Shown one piece after another: positions 63,593 to 64,000 of a stretch of DNA of 64,000 nucleotides (position 1 is the first letter of the stretch; every line of letters starts with the position of its first letter). The stretch comes from Pseudomonas sp. GCEP-101. GTDB lineage: Bacteria; Pseudomonadota; Gammaproteobacteria; Pseudomonadales; Pseudomonadaceae. The stretch spans positions 2,232,001-2,296,000 of the forward strand of contig NZ_CP104011.1 of the NCBI RefSeq assembly GCF_025133575.1, in the 5' to 3' direction. The position numbers were made by a program, and so were the translations under genes. The notes under the pieces were generated by a model that was not told the DNA's origin, ran no database searches, and worked only from the letters and a program-made list of their open reading frames with translations.

Positions 63593-64000
63593 CTATGACG
63601 CACTGCGCGCCTTGAGCTTTTCATCGATGACTGCCATCAACCTCTCACCGATGCGCGTGTCGTAGGCCGCATCGATCTCGCGGATGCAGGTCGGGCTGGT
63701 GACGTTGATCTCGGTGAGGTTCTCGCCGATCACGTCCAGGCCGACGAACAGCAGGCCGCGCTTGCGCAGTTCCGGGCCGACCTGCGCGGCGATCCAGCGG
63801 TCGCGCTCGGTCAGCGGCTGGGCCACGCCGCGGCCGCCGGCGGCCAGGTTGCCGCGGGTCTCGCCCTGGGCGGGGATGCGCGCCAGGCAGTATTCCACCG
63901 GCTCGCCGTCGATCATCAGGATGCGCTTGTCGCCGTCCTTGATGGCCGGCAGGTAGCGCTGCGCCATGACCTGTTCCTGGCCGTGGCGGGTCAGCGTCTC
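63593..64000 (-). CDS. gshB: Glutathione synthetase, C-terminal part
   Basis: The C-terminal 135 residues are present; the N-terminus lies beyond the right edge. Visible motifs include [35 protein letters not shown], then the [20 protein letters not shown] stretch with the ATP-grasp metal-binding Glu and Asn, followed by SPTCIREID. It joins glycine to gamma-glutamylcysteine. tonB lies 56 bp after its stop. Confidence 0.95.
   Translation of the reverse strand, partial: ETLTRHGQEQVMAQRYLPAIKDGDKRILMIDGEPVEYCLARIPAQGETRGNLAAGGRGVAQPLTERDRWIAAQVGPELRKRGLLFVGLDVIGENLTEINVTSPTCIREIDAAYDTRIGERLMAVIDEKLKARSAS

Overview
The window is one continuous, gene-dense, GC-rich piece of a Pseudomonas chromosome. 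From 19.4 kb to the right end, the gene order follows what I remember of the P. aeruginosa PAO1 interval from about PA0361 to PA0407: ggt, fdx, coaD, a GMC oxidoreductase cluster, rsmD, an M16 pair, ftsYEX, rpoH, mtgA, thiSG, trmB, hemW-rdgB-metWX, yggT-proC-yggS, pilTU, cbs-metB, pyrX-pyrB-pyrR, ruvX-yqgE, tonB, gshB. Gene content and the dispersed repeats suggest a relative of P. aeruginosa (P. nitroreducens/citronellolis-like) rather than PAO1 itself; this is inference. There is no tRNA, rRNA, CRISPR array, prophage or insertion sequence in the window.

Left part (1-19.3 kb). A cut-off GMC oxidoreductase with its Tat-signal small subunit is followed by thyA, an iron-dependent alcohol dehydrogenase with a hotdog thioesterase, several small secreted or hypothetical genes, two paralogous glycine-zipper proteins, a YdeP-type molybdopterin oxidoreductase with its maturase FdhD and a LysR regulator, and a BON-LysM protein. 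Next come yrfG, nudE, cysQ, mutM, an acyltransferase, a Na/Pi cotransporter and gamma-glutamyltransferase. Several of these blocks lie far apart in PAO1 as I remember it, so this side looks rearranged.

Middle (19.4-46.3 kb). fdx and coaD precede a second GMC plus Tat-lipoprotein pair with an aldehyde dehydrogenase and a divergent TetR gene. A perfect 16-bp palindrome lies between the divergent pair. Then come rsmD-M16-M16, ftsYEX, rpoH, mtgA, thiSG, trmB, a DUF1329 protein and the long leftward operon metX-metW-DUF4426-rdgB-hemW-DUF3392.

Right part (46.3-64 kb). This holds a stand-alone dynamin-like GTPase, the yggS-proC-yggT-yggU operon (carrying an extra secreted-protein gene), pilT and pilU, a TM2 protein, the reverse transsulfuration pair cbs-metB, and the pyrimidine operon pyrR-pyrB-pyrX (with a visibly inactive dihydroorotase) behind gshB, tonB, yqgE and ruvX.

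The most interesting non-coding content is three families of intergenic hairpin elements: REP-like TAGGAGC hairpins at many sites, a three-copy element of about 120-200 nt whose arms differ between copies but stay self-complementary, and a composite element with 31-bp inverted ends. I found no clear new multi-gene system. The best candidates for follow-up are the three-copy structured element, the dynamin-like GTPase, the two Tat 'hitchhiker' GMC pairs and the extra secreted gene inside the proC-yggT operon.
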